Shown here: positions 7,192 to 8,332 of the stretch, piece by piece
Numbering within the stretch: the stretch's first letter is position 1
How the letters are laid out: each line of letters starts with the position of its first letter
DNA from: Lachnospiraceae bacterium
GTDB lineage: Bacteria > Bacillota > Clostridia > Lachnospirales > Lachnospiraceae
NCBI GenBank assembly: GCA_003488445.1
Contig: DNLO01000022.1
Coordinates: 4,597-12,928, forward strand
Reading direction: 5' to 3'
Length of the DNA stretch: 8,332 nt
Program-made: the position numbers and the translations under genes
Notes under the pieces: generated by a model
The model's input: only the letters and a program-made list of their open reading frames with translations
Databases searched by the model: none
Told to the model about the DNA's origin: nothing

Positions 7192-8193
7192 ATGGAAGAG
7201 ACGAAGAAACGCATGCTGTCCGGGATCCAGCCCAGCGGGGACCTGCATCTTGGCAACTATCTGGGTGCCATAAAGAACTGGGCAGACAGAGCGGAGGAAT
7301 ATGAATGCTATTATTTCATGGCTGACCTGCACACGATCACCGTGAGACAGGAGCCGTCGGAGCTCAGACGCAGATCTTTAGCGCAGCTGGCACAGTATAT
7401 CGCCTGCGGGCTCGATCCGGAGAAGAACGTGCTGTTCCTGCAGTCTCATGTCCCGGCCCATGCTCAGCTTGCCTGGGTGCTGAACTGCTACACCATGTTC
7501 GGTGAGCTCTCACGTATGACGCAGTTCAAGGACAAGTCGGCAAAGTATAAAGACAATATAAACGCCGGGCTCTTCACCTATCCGGTGCTGATGGCAGCGG
7601 ACATACTGCTGTACCAGCCGGATTACGTACCCGTAGGGGAGGATCAGAAGCAGCACGTGGAGATCACCCGTGATATAGCACAACGCTTCAACAGCATATA
7701 CGGAGAGGTATTTAAGATACCCGAGCCGTACATCGCAAAGACCGGGGCCAGGATCTACAGTCTGACTTCTCCCGGGGACAAGATGTCCAAATCGGATCCT
7801 AACGGATGCGTTTTCATCATGGACGAGCCGGATGTCGTGCTGAAAAAGTTCAAGCGGGCGGTGACGGACAGCGATACGGACAATCCGGTGAGATATGACA
7901 GGGAGAACAAGCCCGGGGTCGCGAATCTGATGAACATATATTCCACCCTGACAGGCCATACATACGAGGAGATCGAGAAGGAGTTCGAGGGCAAGGGATA
8001 CGGTGTCTTCAAGCCGGCGGTGGCGGAGACGGTAATGGAAACGCTGAAGCCCATAAGGGAGGAGGCAGCCAGACTGTCAGCCGACAAGGCATATCTGGAC
8101 GAGCTGTACAGAAAAGGCGCCGAAAGGGCTTCCTATATCGCAAACAAGACCCTCCGAAAGGTATATAAGAAGGTCGGATTTTATCAGGGATGA
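7192..8193 (+). CDS. trpS: Tryptophanyl-tRNA synthetase
   Basis: This cytoplasmic class I aminoacyl-tRNA synthetase attaches tryptophan to tRNA-Trp in two ATP-dependent steps. The 333-residue length is normal for bacterial TrpS. The Rossmann fold shows PSGDLHLGN (14-22), the HIGH-equivalent, and KMSKS at 197-201, which closes over ATP. Between them are MADLHTIT (43-50), the tryptophan-pocket segment MAADILLYQ (134-142) and VGEDQKQHVE (148-157), all as in active enzymes. The C-terminal helical part (from about 225) binds the anticodon. No residue known to be essential appears missing. It is set apart from the flagellar genes by a terminator and its own promoter. Many Firmicutes control trpS with a T-box; none fits in the roughly 22-base leader, so expression is probably constitutive or controlled another way. 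Confidence 0.97.
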   Translation: MEETKKRMLSGIQPSGDLHLGNYLGAIKNWADRAEEYECYYFMADLHTITVRQEPSELRRRSLAQLAQYIACGLDPEKNVLFLQSHVPAHAQLAWVLNCYTMFGELSRMTQFKDKSAKYKDNINAGLFTYPVLMAADILLYQPDYVPVGEDQKQHVEITRDIAQRFNSIYGEVFKIPEPYIAKTGARIYSLTSPGDKMSKSDPNGCVFIMDEPDVVLKKFKRAVTDSDTDNPVRYDRENKPGVANLMNIYSTLTGHTYEEIEKEFEGKGYGVFKPAVAETVMETLKPIREEAARLSADKAYLDELYRKGAERASYIANKTLRKVYKKVGFYQG

Positions 8194-8241
8194 CGCAGAA
8201 ATAGTCGCAAAGGACCATCCCCGGCACAACATATAGTAGAA

Positions 8242-8275
8242 TTTCTCATTGTACATAAAAAAATACAATAAGAGA
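8242..8275. repeat. Imperfect AT-rich inverted repeat downstream of trpS
   Basis: TTTCTCATTGTA (8242-8253) pairs with TACAATAAGAGA (8264-8275) around a ten-base A-rich loop, with one C/A mismatch and one G-U pair. It ends just before the -35 region of the promoter candidate at 8301. The stem is too AT-rich and has no adjoining T tract for a strong terminator on the + strand. It could be a weak terminator for trpS, an operator, or chance in AT-rich DNA. Confidence 0.35.
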
Positions 8276-8276
8276 G

Positions 8277-8306
8277 TTCAGTTTTGCATTATGTTGACGA
8301 TATAAT
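8277..8306 (+). promoter_or_regulatory. Candidate promoter for a gene beyond the right edge
   Basis: A perfect TATAAT sits at 8301-8306, with a poor -35 (TTCAGT at 8277-8282, 18-base spacer). The overlapping GACGATAT at 8296-8303 matches seven of eight bases of the Gram-positive sigma28 -10 element GCCGATAT, so either vegetative or flagellar sigma factor is possible, though no TAAA is present at the right distance. Transcription would start near 8313. The 139 bases after trpS hold no gene that I can support; an ATG at 8323 is too close to the edge to judge. Confidence 0.4.
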
Positions 8307-8332
8307 AATTGAAGCAGGCGGAATGGCGGCTT

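Noticed and set aside
6993..7304. Open frame bridging FliS, the terminator and trpS
   Set aside because: It runs through a strong terminator and promoter in a different frame from both genes and has no recognisable product.

Overview
The window reads as a chromosomal segment of a motile, anaerobic Firmicute of the class Clostridia, most likely Lachnospiraceae. The evidence is a Lachnospiraceae-style flagellin with its FliS chaperone, a DUF6240-like protein just upstream, and strong GGAGG ribosome binding sites. GC content looks slightly above half by eye. Isoleucine is coded almost only by ATA and ATC. The species cannot be named from the sequence alone.

All six genes lie on the + strand, tightly packed. 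Positions 1-1302 hold the C-terminal four fifths of an FGGY-family sugar kinase whose beginning is off the left edge. Next is a Nudix-HAD fusion (1331-2446) that probably starts upstream of its first ATG. A 968-residue protein follows (2477-5383), with degenerate repeats and a FliK-like C-terminal region. Then come a flagellin (5405-6571) and a FliS-type export chaperone (6620-7072). A perfect 10-bp stem terminator (7107-7135) closes this run. A TTGATA/TATATT promoter directly abutting it drives trpS (7192-8193). The last 139 bases are AT-rich and hold an imperfect inverted repeat and a good -10 element for a gene beyond the edge. No gene-free stretch exceeds 300 bases, and I found no RNA genes, mobile elements or CRISPR arrays.

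The 2477-7072 block forms a small flagellar module: filament subunit, its chaperone, and a large uncharacterised protein that I infer also works in flagellar assembly. The kinase and the Nudix-HAD enzyme look like metabolic and housekeeping neighbours that may be co-transcribed. trpS is a separate unit with a short leader and no T-box.

The best candidates for undescribed biology are three: the large repeat protein in front of flagellin, its missing ribosome binding site combined with a sigma28-like element just upstream, and the conserved Nudix N-terminus that lies before the first ATG and has only an ACG codon to start from.
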